Positions 18,652 through 29,245 are shown, counted from the stretch's first letter. The stretch is DNA of 64,000 bases from Sporosarcina thermotolerans (GCF_030067815.1 NZ_CP125968.1:1232001-1296000), one strand, 5' to 3'. Notes: generated from the sequence alone by a model not told the origin. Made by a program: numbers and translations.

Positions 18652-19902
18652 ATGTTTTTGGTAAAATGAGTATAACTCCACATCCTTAATCCAAACTTCT
18701 GCATTTTCTCCATTTCGATCTGCCTTCCATAGATCTCCATGGCCCTCCACCAAATCACTTTGTCTTAGCCAAGTGATTTTATCAATGGAAGTTAAAAACT
18801 GTGGTTGATAATCCCCTTTATTCTTATGAGGATTTGTCAGTTTGATTTGACGTTCATCAGTCAAAGAAACTAAATATAAAACTGGTTTTGGTCGTTTTTT
18901 TGGGTCATTGGACCACTCTGTTTCCTGAACCCTTGAGACAATAAGTGAATTGTCATCAACCCATGTGAAGCCCATTTCCGCATAATTTTCAGGTGTAAGA
19001 TTAACGGTTGAATCCATGGGAATCTCTGTTACTTTCATATCCTTATTTTTAAATCCAAAGACAATCCGTCCTCCGCCTGCGATATAGCCAAGAAGATTCT
19101 TGGTATATGCCCATTTGGGAGTAAACTCCAAAATTACCTCATCTATCACTTCAAAATCTTTCCCGTCTGAAGAAATCAATGCAAGCATGTCACTGTCCAT
19201 AGACCAGGATGCAGTAGGAGAAATAACAAATGAAATCCATTTTCCATCTGGGGAATAAGTAAGTTTTTCCGCCCCGATAGAAATGACACTCACATCACCT
19301 TTTCGTACTTCTTTCGGGACCACAAACAATTTCTTTCCATGGTCCATTAAATCAGGAATGTTCCTATAGCCATTTTCAATTGAGATCGTATAAAGGATCG
19401 TATGGGTCCATCCATCAGGACGAAGAGATGCACCGGAAGAAGCGATAAAACCTTTTCCATCAGGCTGCCATGTGTAATCATCCACCCCTAATGCAATATT
19501 ATAGAAGTTTTTCAAATCGGAAATATTCAAAACACCCCCCGCATTGAAGGCGACAATATTCTCAATAGGCGACCATTGAGGATTATTACCGTTGTAGAAA
19601 ATTTTTTGATGCTTTTTAGTTACGACATCATATACCCATAATTCATTTGACGTTTTATCGGGATCATCAGGGGAATCAGTCACAAGTTTTTGATAAAGCA
19701 ACATTTTACTGTCATGCGACCATTCCGGTGGAGAAGGATAGATTGCCTTCTCCTCAGTTATTTTTTCTTCCTCGCCGTTTGTTTTAACAAAAAGAAAGCC
19801 ATCGCGCGTAAAAGCTACTTTTACCTGATCAGTGTCTGTATTTGCATGGGAAATAGGTGGTATCAGAAGAAATAAAACAACCAGTAATTGAAATAACTTC
19901 AC
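18631..19902 (-). CDS. Secreted TolB/WD40-like beta-propeller protein
   Basis: 423 residues. The start is set at GTG 19902, nine bases after AAAGGTG; it gives a clean signal peptide (KLFQLLVVLFLLIPPISHA, cleavage near residue 20), whereas longer frames would bury it. The mature part contains repeated propeller blades with the TolB-type pattern (PEWSHDSKMLLYQ, PQWSPIENIVAF, YTWQPDGKGFIAS, LTYSPDGKWISF, PKWAYTKNLLGY). Such proteins act outside the membrane as interaction platforms; partner unknown. Short repeats of W/S-P-D-G-K at blade starts support the fold. It is divergent from the qox operon. Confidence 0.75.
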   Translation of the reverse strand: MKLFQLLVVLFLLIPPISHANTDTDQVKVAFTRDGFLFVKTNGEEEKITEEKAIYPSPPEWSHDSKMLLYQKLVTDSPDDPDKTSNELWVYDVVTKKHQKIFYNGNNPQWSPIENIVAFNAGGVLNISDLKNFYNIALGVDDYTWQPDGKGFIASSGASLRPDGWTHTILYTISIENGYRNIPDLMDHGKKLFVVPKEVRKGDVSVISIGAEKLTYSPDGKWISFVISPTASWSMDSDMLALISSDGKDFEVIDEVILEFTPKWAYTKNLLGYIAGGGRIVFGFKNKDMKVTEIPMDSTVNLTPENYAEMGFTWVDDNSLIVSRVQETEWSNDPKKRPKPVLYLVSLTDERQIKLTNPHKNKGDYQPQFLTSIDKITWLRQSDLVEGHGDLWKADRNGENAEVWIKDVELYSFYQKHTKTSPL

Positions 19903-20172
19903 AATTATCAACACCTTTCGTTTAATAGGTTCTCCGTTAACTAACAAAGTAAGCGTGTGAAAAACTGGCAAGTATCACAAATAGCGTGCTCCTTTTAGAG
20001 ACTCGCTTGTTTAAATGAATTTAGTAATTAATTTTGGTTTGTTTTTATTTTTTAACAAAATATACATCAGTAATCAAATTGAAATGTGTCCGTTATATAA
20101 CTGAATGATGAACGTTTAGTGACAGTATTTCACGTTTTCAGGTGAAGTTTTTGTGAAGTGTAGTTCATCTAA

Positions 20173-20201
20173 TTGTTTTTAGTTTTTCATTCTATTAAAA
20201 T
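20173..20201 (+). promoter_or_regulatory. Probable sigma-A promoter of the qox operon
   Basis: TTGTTT (20173-20178), 17-base spacer, TAAAAT (20196-20201), 75 bases before qoxA. The rest of the 374-base gap (19903-20276) is AT-rich, with a possible second promoter further up and the segment TTTTTGTGAAG near 20147. I see no gene in it. Confidence 0.5.
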
Positions 20202-20276
20202 AAAGAACAAGATGTTGAAGTCACACATTACTTCGGTTGTTTAACAGCTTATAGATTAAAAGGAAGGGGTTTCTTC

Positions 20277-21170
20277 ATGATAAAGAAATGGACTTTTTTA
20301 AGTTTAGTTATTGGCCTTCTCGCAGTGTTGGCGGGTTGTGAACCACTAATGGTTTTGGATCCTAAAGGGCCGCAAGCTGAAACGACTGCCAATGTCATTT
20401 GGATTTCAATTGCGACGATGGCAATCGTAGTGATTGCTGTTTTCGGACTGATGGCGTATGTCGTATTTAAGTACCGCGCTTCAAAACAAAGTGAGGATTA
20501 TGAACCACCACATATTGAAGGGAATCCGATTGTTGAAACATTCATCGTTGCAATTCCAGTAATTATAATCATTTTCCTTTCAATTGTTACGGTCAAATCC
20601 ACATATGAAGTTGAGGCGACTCCAAAAGGATATGAGGATCAAGAACCGCTGATTGTCTACGCTTCATCCTCTGACTGGAAGTGGCATTTCAGTTACCCTG
20701 AAGAAGATATTGAAACAGTGAACTACTTATATATCCCGACAGATCGTGCATTGGAGTTCAGACTTTACTCTTACGGTCCAATTACAAGCTTCTGGATTCC
20801 ACAATTAGGCGGACAAAAGTATGCGATGTCAGACATGATCACTACTTTGCACCTCGCAGCGGAAGTTCCAGGTGAGTACATGGGAAGAAACGCAAACTTC
20901 AGCGGGAAAGGCTTCGCCGAAAACATCTTCCACGTAGAAGCCATGCCTCCTAAGGAATTTGATAAATGGGTTGAAGATGTAAAAGCGAATGCTGAACCCC
21001 TTACTGAAGAAAAGTTCGATGAATTGTTAGAACCAGGTCACCTCGGTCAATTAACATTCAGCGGAACTCATTTAGGGTTCCTACCACCACCCGAAGGTCA
21101 TCACGGTTCAAACGAACACGATTCAGAACACGCACATGAAGAGGAAGACACAGACCATTCAGGTCATTAA
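20277..21170 (+). CDS. qoxA: Cytochrome aa3 quinol oxidase subunit II
   Basis: 297-residue lipoprotein with signal peptide ending LAGC (lipidated Cys at about residue 21), two transmembrane helices (about 40-63 and 85-107) and an extracellular cupredoxin domain (WKWHFSYPEEDIETVNYL, then WIPQLGGQKYAMSDM). The CuA-binding Cys/His residues of cytochrome c oxidases are absent (YMGRNANFSGKGFAEN), so electrons come from menaquinol. The C-terminus is unusual: the last 25 or so residues are His/Glu/Asp-rich (HHGSNEHDSEHAHEEE). First gene of qoxABCD. Confidence 0.93.
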   Translation: MIKKWTFLSLVIGLLAVLAGCEPLMVLDPKGPQAETTANVIWISIATMAIVVIAVFGLMAYVVFKYRASKQSEDYEPPHIEGNPIVETFIVAIPVIIIIFLSIVTVKSTYEVEATPKGYEDQEPLIVYASSSDWKWHFSYPEEDIETVNYLYIPTDRALEFRLYSYGPITSFWIPQLGGQKYAMSDMITTLHLAAEVPGEYMGRNANFSGKGFAENIFHVEAMPPKEFDKWVEDVKANAEPLTEEKFDELLEPGHLGQLTFSGTHLGFLPPPEGHHGSNEHDSEHAHEEEDTDHSGH

Positions 21171-21214
21171 TAGCTCTAATCTTTTTTTAGATTTTCGAAA
21201 GGAGTACAACAAGA

Positions 21215-23172
21215 ATGGATTACTTTGATCGATTTGCCATACCTCATCCAAGCCCCGCAATCTACGCATCAATGGTTGCCATCGGTCTAACGATGATTGC
21301 AATAGTTATAGGTTTAACCTATTTCAAAAAATGGGGATATTTATGGGTGAATGGCTAACAACGGTTGACCATAAACGAATCGGTATCATGTACCTCATCG
21401 CCGCATTGCTCATGCTATTCCGCGGAGGGGTCGACGCATTAATGATGCGTGCACAAACTGCCGTTCCCGATAATACTCTGTTAGATGCACAACATTACAA
21501 TGAAGTATTTACAACACACGGAGTTGTCATGATCATCTTCATGGCAATGCCATTCATATACGCATTAATGAACTTTGTCGTACCACTCCAAATCGGGGCA
21601 CGCGATGTAGCATTCCCACGTTTAAACGCACTTAGTTTCTGGTTGTTCTTCATGGGAGCAATGCTATTCAACATCTCATTTGTCATTGGAGGTTCTCCTG
21701 ACGCCGGTTGGACATCATATTTCCCACTTGCAGGGAATGATTTCAGTCAATCGGTCGGTACAAACTACTACATGCTGTCGATTCAAATTGCAGGTATTGG
21801 TACATTAATATCTGGTATTAACTTTATCGTTACAATTTTCAAAATGAGAGTACCTAGTATGAAATTGATGAAAATGCCAATGTTCACATGGACTGCTTTA
21901 ATCACAAATGCAATCGTAGTTTTCGCATTCCCAGTACTAACCATTGCTCTTCTACTTGGAACGATGGACCGGCTATTCGGCACACATATCTTCACTATGA
22001 CGAATGGCGGAATGGACATGCTCTGGGCGAACTTATTCTGGGTTTGGGGGCATCCGGAAGTATATATTCTTATATTGCCGGCATTCGGTATATATAGTGA
22101 AATCATTTCTACATTCTCACGCCGAAATCTTTACGGATACAAATCGATGGTCGCTTCAATCGTGGTCATTTCATTTATGTCCTTCTTAGTTTGGATGCAC
22201 CATTTCTTCACGATGGGGCAAGGACCACTTTCCAATAGTATTTTCTCCATCACGACAATGGCGATTGCGATTCCAACCGGGATTAAGATCTTCAACTGGC
22301 TGTTGACGATGAGGAAAGGGAAGATTAAGTTTACGGTACCAATGCTGTATTCAGTAGGGTTCATCCCGATCTTCACAATCGGTGGGGTGACAGGGGTCAT
22401 GCTTGGTATGGCGAGTGCCGATTACCAATACCATAATACGATGTTCTTGGTCGCGCATTTCCACTACACAATCATTCCAGGTGTCGTCTTCGCGATGCTT
22501 GCGGGTCTAACGTATTGGTGGCCGAAAATGTTTGGTTTCATGTTAAATGAACGTATCGGAAAATGGGCATTCTGGTTTGTCGCAATTGGCTTTAACGTCA
22601 CATTCTTCCCGATGTTCTTCACGGGGTTAGATGGACAAGCACGACGTATGTACACATATTCCGAAGCAACTGGTTTTGGTCCGTTGAATATGCTTTCCTT
22701 TGCTGGGGCAATCGGACTTGCAATTGGATTTGCATTGATCGTATACAACGTTTATTATAGCGTGCGCCATTCTTCAAGGGACATTGGATCGGATCCATGG
22801 GATGCTCGTACACTTGAATGGGCAACGCAAACTCCAGTCCAATCATATAACTTTGCACGGACTCCACAAGTCGATTCAATCGAAGCGCTTTGGGATCATA
22901 AGAGAAACGGGAAGCCGATATTCCAAGGTGAAATCGAAAAGATTCATATGCCGAATAATAGCGGTATGCCGTTTATCATGAGCTGTATTTTCTTCGTCTG
23001 GGGCTTCTCGTTCGTATTTAGCATGTGGATCCCAGCGATTATTACAACGATAGCAATATTCGCATGCATGGCACATCGTTCATTTGAAAAAGACGACGGA
23101 CATTATATTTCTGTTGAGGATATTAAAGCTACGGAAAAAGATTGGGAGGTGTTGACTGATGAAAATAGATAA
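21215..23172 (+). CDS. qoxB: Cytochrome aa3 quinol oxidase subunit I (frameshifted near N-terminus)
   Basis: Heme-copper oxidase catalytic subunit that reduces O2 and pumps protons. 652 residues from ATG 21215 (ribosome site AAAGGAG) if one G is restored in GGG at 21345-21347: YFKKWGYLW then GEWLTTVDHKRIG. Without it the first frame stops after 47 codons. Heme and copper ligands are visible: an H in TTHGVVM, the cross-linked HPEVY segment, the HH pair in WMHHFFTMG, and HFHYTIIPG. Twelve or more helices. Its 3' end overlaps qoxC by 14 bases. An essential-type enzyme with such a lesion strongly suggests a sequence error. Confidence 0.93.
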
Positions 23173-23755
23173 CTCGGTTCCTCTTGAATATGCAACTGAA
23201 CAAAATAAGATGAATATATTTGGTTTCTGGGTTTTCATCGGTGCGGAAGTAATGCTTTTTGCAACCCTCTTCGCGACTTACTTCACATTAGAAAACCGTA
23301 TTGGAAATGGACCAGCAGGAGCTGAGATATTTGAGCTCACTCCTGTTCTCATTGAAACGTTTGTGCTCTTAACAAGTAGTTTCACGATTGGTCTTGGTAT
23401 ACATGCAATGAGAATCGGACGAAAGAATGCCATGTTGACTTTCTTTTCGATTACATTGCTGCTTGGTCTTGCGTTCCTTGGCGTTGAGATTTATGAGTTC
23501 ATGCACTATGCACATATTGGTGCGGGTCTTCAGGTTAGTGCCTTTACTGGCATTTTATTAACAACATTGGGAACGCACGGGGCTCACGTAACGGTTGGTC
23601 TTTTCTGGGGACTATTCATCATTATGCAAGTGAAGAAAAAGGGCATAACGCCTCAAACGGCCAATAAGTCGTTTATCTTTTCGCTTTACTGGCACTTCTT
23701 AGATGTTGTTTGGATTTTCATTTTCAGCTTCATCTATTTGAAAGGAATGATGTAA
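23159..23755 (+). CDS. qoxC: Cytochrome aa3 quinol oxidase subunit III
   Basis: 198 residues, five transmembrane helices, with the subunit III pattern GFWVFIGAEVMLFA near the N-terminus and LYWHFLDVVWIFIF at the end. ATG 23159 lies inside the qoxB reading frame, preceded by GGGAGGTG, so translation is coupled. It stabilises the oxidase. Confidence 0.93.
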   Translation: MKIDNSVPLEYATEQNKMNIFGFWVFIGAEVMLFATLFATYFTLENRIGNGPAGAEIFELTPVLIETFVLLTSSFTIGLGIHAMRIGRKNAMLTFFSITLLLGLAFLGVEIYEFMHYAHIGAGLQVSAFTGILLTTLGTHGAHVTVGLFWGLFIIMQVKKKGITPQTANKSFIFSLYWHFLDVVWIFIFSFIYLKGMM

Positions 23756-23756
23756 G

Positions 23757-24038
23757 ATGATTGAGTTATTCCCACGTAAACAAGTGATGGGCTTCGTCTT
23801 TTCATTGGTTCTGACGGCAGCTGCGTTGACTGTCTATTTCTTGGATGTGTCATTTAATGTCGGGATTACGATTCTTTTAGCTACTGCTTTTGTGCAAGCG
23901 GCCGTTCAGTTGGTCGGATTTATGCATGTAGGGGAGTCAGAGGATAAGACGATAATTTATATGAACATCTACTATGGCATCGCTATAGCGTTGTTCACGA
24001 TTTTTGGTACGTTGTTGATCTTGGTATGGGATATGTGA
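23757..24038 (+). CDS. qoxD: Cytochrome aa3 quinol oxidase subunit IV
   Basis: 93 residues with three hydrophobic helices, typical of the small subunit IV (prokaryotic COX4 family). It starts one base after the qoxC stop. It ends the operon; a mosaic repeat element and a terminator follow. Confidence 0.9.
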   Translation: MIELFPRKQVMGFVFSLVLTAAALTVYFLDVSFNVGITILLATAFVQAAVQLVGFMHVGESEDKTIIYMNIYYGIAIALFTIFGTLLILVWDM

Positions 24039-24042
24039 TACC

Positions 24043-24215
24043 CAAAAGCGGAGGACGCTTGCGACCACTGCTCGTAACGCTACGTTTTTACTCGCAAAAG
24101 GCCGTTCTTCGTGACGGCTTTAGCTGCGACAGGCGCTGGAGGGTTTGAAAAAAAGGCGCTCTTTGCCTTTTCTTTCAGAACCGAAGCGACCCGAGCAGAT
24201 AGCGTCCGGAGCTGG
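24043..24215 (+). repeat. Mosaic intergenic repeat, copy 2
   Basis: Starts AAAAGCGGAGGACGCTTGCG; contains ACTCGCAAAAGGCCGTTCTT with CGTGACGGCTTTAGCTGC (shared with 45127-45295), then GACAGGCGCTGGAGGG, AAAAAAAGGCGCTCTTTGCC and ACCGAAGCGACCCGAG (shared with the inverted copy at 57886-58033). It lies directly after qoxD. The open frame across it is a by-product of GC-rich sequence and not a gene. Confidence 0.7.
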
Positions 24216-24227
24216 ATGATAATATAT

Positions 24228-24263
24228 AAAAAGGGAGCGCCCGCTTTGGGTGCTCCCTTTTTG
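24228..24263. terminator. Bidirectional terminator after qoxABCD
   Basis: AAAAAGGGAGC-GCCCGCTTTGGGT-GCTCCCTTTTT lies between qoxD and the convergent small membrane protein gene. Confidence 0.88.
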
Positions 24264-24268
24264 GCTTT

Positions 24269-24496
24269 TTATTGCATAAGTTGTCTTTTTACTTTTTCTT
24301 GCATTTCTTCTGTTGCGACGAAAAAAATGCCCATTAGGAAAATGAATATGGCTCCCATTACTGTACCAATTCCTACGCCTGTGATGGCGCTGTAATCGCT
24401 TACGAAAAATCCGTATAAGAATATGGCGATTCCGATGGTAAGGATGGTTAACCCGACTACTTTTACTGCATTCAACATTTTTAATCTGGAATCCAT
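24269..24496 (-). CDS. Small membrane protein, two helices
   Basis: 75 residues from ATG 24496, preceded by AAAAGGGGTG at correct spacing; a longer frame begins with a GTG inside that site. Two hydrophobic segments (about residues 10-30 and 38-60) are separated by SDYSAITGVG, followed by a short charged amphipathic tail. No recognised family. It stands alone, convergent with qoxD. Confidence 0.6.
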   Translation of the reverse strand: MDSRLKMLNAVKVVGLTILTIGIAIFLYGFFVSDYSAITGVGIGTVMGAIFIFLMGIFFVATEEMQEKVKRQLMQ

Positions 24497-24665
24497 TACC
24501 AACACCCCTTTTCTTTATTATTTACCTTGTTCACAAAGTTGTCAAATATTTTTTTGGGCCCTTCCGTTTTTAGGCCTTTAGATGCTCTTTTCGGTTTTGG
24601 TATATGAATATGTAATTGCTTCATCTAAAATTGAATGTATATTGACAAAATTCTTTCACGGGGGT

Positions 24666-26017
24666 ATGGAAATGGTTGATAGTAAAGAATACATTGTAAA
24701 GAATGGAATGATTATCGATGTGGAAAATGGGGATTCTTTCATCGGTGCAATTGAAGTAAAGGAAAATAAGATTTCGAAAATTTATCGTTCGACTGAAATG
24801 GTACCGGATCACCTTCCAACTGTCGATGCTGAAGGGAAATTCATCATTCCAGGGTTGATTGACATGCATTGTCATATCCAGGAAAATTTTGCTCCGCATT
24901 TTTTGGCGTCCGGCATCACGACGGTCCGAAATACAGCTGGAAATGTGATATTTCTTCAAAGCTTGATCGAAGCTCCGTTAGATGCGCCGACACCAAGAGT
25001 CTATGCAGCAGATCGGATGATTGACGGAGAGCCAGGGCTTTGGGGGCCGACAGCTTCGGAAACTTGGTGACCGAAGATCCGGAAGAGGCGAGAAAAGAAG
25101 TGAGAAGACAGGCTGAGGTGGGAGCGAAATTTATAAAACTTTATGGATGGGCGAATAAAGAAGTGATGAAAGCAACGGTTGACGAGGCGAAAAAGTTCAA
25201 TTTGGAAGTGAGTTGCGACATTATTCATTCCAAAGAGTTAAATGCCTTGGATGTAGCTAAATTTGGTGTCACTTGGTTTGAGCATGCATCCGGGTTTGCT
25301 CAGGCGCTTTATCCGGGATGGTATCCATCGGCAGACCAAACGGAGTGGAGTCATATTAATTGGGATGAACCGGACGAAAATAAGATAAAAGAGCTTTGTG
25401 AACAGATGATTCAATACAATGTCAAACTTTGCCCAACGATTGTCCTTTCAGACCAAGCGGAGAGGTATCCTGAAGTTTGGTATCCAAAGAACAAAATAAC
25501 AAACTCTCTGGAAGAAGGGAATATACTGATTGACCATTGGAAGGCGATGGAGAGCAACATTGAAGGAGTGAAAGAACAAGTCGGTAAATTGACGAAGTTC
25601 ACCAAAATCATTGCGAAAACATATTACGATTTAGGTGGTACGGTTGTAGCTGGAACAGATACGCCTGCGCTCCTTTATACGTTTCCTGGAATGGCGCTTC
25701 ATAGGGAATTGGAGATTTTCAATGAAATAGGATTTACGGAATTGGAATCCTTGCAAGCCGCAACAATTCATGCAGCCCAGTCCATCAATCTTGAGAATAT
25801 CGGTGTGATAAAAGAAGGCTATATTGCCGATCTTGTTATTTTAAGCGAAAATCCGCTAAAAGCTATTCGACATACTACAGACATCCATCGCATCATCAAA
25901 GGCGGTAAACTGTATAGTCAGGATGAAATCCTTGCGCATATACCAAGCGAAGAGGATATGAATAATAAGATAAGTGAATTCCAGGAAAAATGGGATGCTT
26001 ACATGGACAGCAAGTAA
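24666..26017 (+). CDS. Metal-dependent amidohydrolase, imidazolonepropionase-like (frameshifted)
   Basis: About 450 residues after correction. The start ATG at 24666 follows CACGGGGGT. N-terminal beta domain, then the HxH metal motif in DMHCHIQ (about residues 68-74), KLYGWANKE with the probable bridging Lys, HSKELN and EHASGFA His residues, and a catalytic Asp in AGTDTPALL. This is the COG1228 type that includes Xaa-Pro dipeptidases (prolidase-like) and imidazolonepropionase-related enzymes; the substrate is not evident. Near 25052 one T is missing (LWGPTA then FGNLVTEDPEE in the next frame). It stands alone after the qox operon and is closed by a terminator. Cytoplasmic, no signal peptide. 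Confidence 0.78.
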
Positions 26018-26027
26018 ATTAAATACT

Positions 26028-26070
26028 AAAAGTAGGAGGTCAATCGTATATGATTGGCCTCCTACTTTTG
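26028..26070. terminator. Bidirectional terminator
   Basis: AAAAGTAGGAGGTCAATC / GATTGGCCTCCTACTTTT with a six-base loop. It serves the amidohydrolase gene on the plus strand and the Cys-rich micro-ORF on the minus strand. Confidence 0.88.
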
Positions 26071-26088
26071 ATCAACTAAGTATTTTTT

Positions 26089-26151
26089 TCAGCACTTCTT
26101 GCAATTATTACATTTAGATTTATCCGCACCACATTTTTTGCATTTCGCCAT
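26089..26151 (-). CDS. 20-residue Cys-rich micro-protein
   Basis: A 21-codon frame encoding MAKCKKCGADKSKCNNCKKC. Five Cys are spaced C-x2-C-x6-C-x2-C-x2-C with eight Lys and no acidic residue but Asp10: a minimal zinc-knuckle-like or metal-binding peptide. Support: a near-perfect ribosome site (AAAGGAGTG) six bases before ATG, correct stop, and its own terminator directly downstream. It is too short for standard gene finders. Function unknown; metal binding is inferred from the paired CxxC motifs. Confidence 0.65.
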   Translation of the reverse strand: MAKCKKCGADKSKCNNCKKC

Positions 26152-26341
26152 TCAATCACTCCTTTGCATGGTATATTCAACTTTATTCTACAGTCGGCGG
26201 GGTTATGCACCGCTATAACTTGGCCTATTAAATAATCTCTTTCACGCGACGGGTAAAGCCATTAACTGTCATTGGGGACAAGTATAGTTCCCGAATGCAA
26301 GGGAATCTTAAGGCCAACATATCAAAGGTGGAGGACTTGCT

Positions 26342-27256
26342 ATGACGAAAAAAGCTTGGCTACTTCTTGTCTTCATTTTCATAGTGGCGTTAAGTTTTGC
26401 GACGCCAAACAAAGCTGCTTTTCTTAACTCAAAGATGGAGAAGGATGAATTATATAAAGAGATACAGTCAAAAAGTGAGCAGCATGAAGTAAAACCAATT
26501 GATGCGAAAATTGATAGAGTATGGAAGGCTATCCCGGATACAATGGACTACGAGTTGATGTTGAAGCGAGTTATAAAAAGATGAAGAAGGCGGGCGAATA
26601 TGATGAATCAATGCTCGTTTTTGAGGAAATACCACCTGCCGTTCATTTGGACGATTTGGAGCCTCAACCAATCTTCAGAGGGAATCCCGAAAAACCAATG
26701 GTTTCACTACTCATTAATGTAGCTTGGGGCAATGAATTTATCCCACCCATCCTCAAAATTTTAGATGAACATGAAGTGAAAGCAACATTTTTCTTTGATG
26801 GAAGTTGGACGAAAGCGAATCCAGATCTGGCTATAATGATTTAAAAAAGGCCATGAAATAGGAAACCATGCGTACAGTCATCCGGATCTTCAGAAACGTT
26901 CGAAGGCCGAGACAATGGAAGAAATCACAAAAACAAATGATGTCATTTTTGAAACCTTGAACGTTCAAGCGAAATGGTTTGGACCTCCAAGTGGGAGCTT
27001 CAATCAGCAAACTGTAGATGTAGCGCATGAGCTGAAGATGAAAACGATACTATGGACGGTTGATACGGTTGATTGGAGAAAACCTGAGCCTACTGAAATG
27101 GTCAATCGAGTTGTCTCCAAGGTGGAAAACGGCGCGATGATTCTTATGCATCCAACTGATCCTGTAGCCAAAGGCTTGGATAGGATGATTAGGGAAATAA
27201 ATTCTAAAGGACTACGTATTGGAACAGTAAATGATCTTATGAGTGAAAAAGGATAG
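26342..27256 (+). CDS. ylxY: YlxY-type polysaccharide deacetylase homologue (two frameshifts)
   Basis: About 304 residues after correction, secreted or membrane-anchored (N-terminal hydrophobic segment, residues 5-20). NodB-like domain in the C-terminal half. The first frame ends after WKAIP; GYNGLRVDVEASYKKM continues after restoring one G at 26536. Then LAIM ends early because of an extra T near 26842, and KKGHEIGNHAYSHPD continues. The zinc motif H-x3-H is present (HEIGNHAYSH), but the usual TFDDG motif is INVAWGNE, lacking the catalytic Asp pair, as in B. subtilis YlxY. It is therefore probably a non-canonical or inactive deacetylase. Unlike B. subtilis it is not beside pnp. Confidence 0.82.
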
Positions 27257-27270
27257 AATGATGCTACACA

Positions 27271-27303
27271 CAAAGCCCACATTCGATGTAGGGCTTTTTC
27301 TTT
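27271..27303 (+). terminator. Rho-independent terminator
   Basis: AAAGCCC-acattcgatgta-GGGCTTTTTCTTTTT just after the ylxY stop. Confidence 0.75.
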
Positions 27304-27396
27304 TTATGAATCCCATGCCAAATAGGCGATGCACCCATTCCTTAAGTCGTACATAAAATAGAAGAGCAACATTTATAGGATAGAAAGGGTGTAAAA

Positions 27397-29195
27397 TTGG
27401 CGCAAGAATCTATGAATCAGTCCGATGGCTTGAACCGACATAAAAAGAAACCAAATTTCCTTTTCATCATTGTTGATGAAGAGCGTTTCCCGCTTGTCTA
27501 TGAGAATGAAGAACTGAGCCAATGGAGGAAAACGCATTTGAAAACACAAGAACTTCTTCGTGATAATGGAATGTGTTTTTCCAATCATTATATTGGGAGT
27601 ACAGCTTGTGCCCCCAGTAGGGCGACCTTGTTTACAGGACAGTATCCGTCCCTACATGGCGTAACCCAAACGCCGGGTGCTGCAAAGGGGTCGTTTGATG
27701 CTGATATGTTTTGGCTTGACCCAAATACTGTTCCGACCCTTGGTGATTACTTCCGAACTGCAGGCTATCGCACCTTTTGGAAAGGAAAATGGCATATATC
27801 TGAAGAAGACATCTTGATACCGGGTACACATGATTCATTGCCAAGCTATGGCACGAATACAGGTGTACCGAATCCGAAGAATTCACGGATATATGAGCGA
27901 GCAGATCGTCTTGAATCATTTGGGTTTTCAGGATGGATAGGTCCCGAACCTCATGGAAGTGATCCAAGGAATTCCGGCTCCTCCGCAGGGATGGGTGTAA
28001 GTGGCCGGGATGTAATCTATGCTAAAGAAGTCGTGTCGCTATTAAGTGATTTAGAAAAGGGGTATACAGAGGAGAGTAAGCCATGGCTTATCGTCTCGTC
28101 TTTCGTAAATCCCCATGATATCGTTTTACTTGGATTATTCACCCGTTTCCTACCGACCTTCAACTTTAAAATAGATCCTTCCGTACCAATAATTCCTCCC
28201 GCTCCAACTGCGGATGAAAGTCTTCAAACAAAACCGTCAGCTCAGAAAAGTTATCGGGATACGTACCAATTGGCTTTGCAACCGACATTCGATACAGATT
28301 TTCTTAGACAGTTCTATTTTTCACTCCAAAAAGAAGTTGACGATGAAATGTTCAAAGTGTTCGATGCGCTCCGTAAATCCATTTTTTATGAAGATACGAT
28401 TGTTGTCTTTACATCAGATCACGGGGATTTGTTAGGCTCGCATGGGGGACTGTTTCAGAAATGGCATAATGCATATGAGGAATCTTTACATGTCCCATTG
28501 ATCATCCATAATCCGAAACTCTTTTCAGGTAGAGAACAAACAGATATGTTAACATGTCATGTTGATATTATTCCTACATTATTAGGGCTAGCAGATATTC
28601 CGATTGACTATGTTCAGGATAGACTTAAGCGGGATCATACGGAGGTGCATCCACTAGTAGGCGCGATTTAACACCGGTTTTAGAGGGGAAGAGAAAGTTT
28701 TCGCGTTCGAATGAACCGCTCTATTTCATGACAGATGATGAGTTTTCAAGAGGGTTGAATCAAGTAACATTAACAGGAAAGCCTTACGAATCTGTTACTC
28801 AACCAAATCACTTAGAGACCGTGATCACTACATTGAAAACGGGAAAAAATCATAGCGATGAAAAATGGAAACTATCCCGTTACTATGACAATCCTCAATT
28901 TTGGAGCGATCCCAATGTAGAGGATCAAGTTACGGTAACGAAAGGGACTTTCCCAATTTCGGATACTAGCGAGGCTGTACTTTCCATCACCACAACCAAA
29001 ACGGAACCCGTGCCAGTACAATATGAAATGTACAATGTTACTACAGATCCATATGAGGAAAAAAACCTTGCAAATCCAAAGTACGCATCACCGGAAACAA
29101 AGTTTATCCAACATACATTATTAAAACTTCTTGAAAAACAAGCCAAGCAGAAGAGACTTACCCCGACAAGTGGGAATGGGCAGCGGGAGTGTTGA
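27397..29195 (+). CDS. Sulfatase family protein (frameshifted)
   Basis: About 599 residues after correction. It starts at TTG 27397, eight bases after AAAGGGTG. The sulfatase signature CAPSR has the Cys at residue 71 (STACAPSRATLFTGQYPS); this Cys would be converted to formylglycine by a maturase encoded elsewhere. Other family motifs: GYRTFWKGKWH, FTSDHGDLLGSHG, and HVPLIIHNP. No signal peptide, so probably cytoplasmic. One G is missing near 28661: VHPLVG ends in a stop, and RDLTPVLEGKRKF continues. The natural substrate (sulfate or phosphonate ester) is unknown. A terminator follows. Confidence 0.82.
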
Positions 29196-29245
29196 AAAAA
29201 AAGCCTTGCACGCTTGAATTATTGTGCAAGGCTCTTTCATTTTTT
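29196..29245. terminator. Bidirectional terminator
   Basis: AAAAAGCCTTGCAC / GTGCAAGGCTCTTT lies between the convergent sulfatase and XRE regulator genes and overlaps the end of the latter. Confidence 0.8.

Noticed and set aside
24111..24395. Open frame of 94 codons after qoxD
   Set aside because: It runs through a mosaic repeat element, a terminator and the antisense of a real small gene; no ribosome site.
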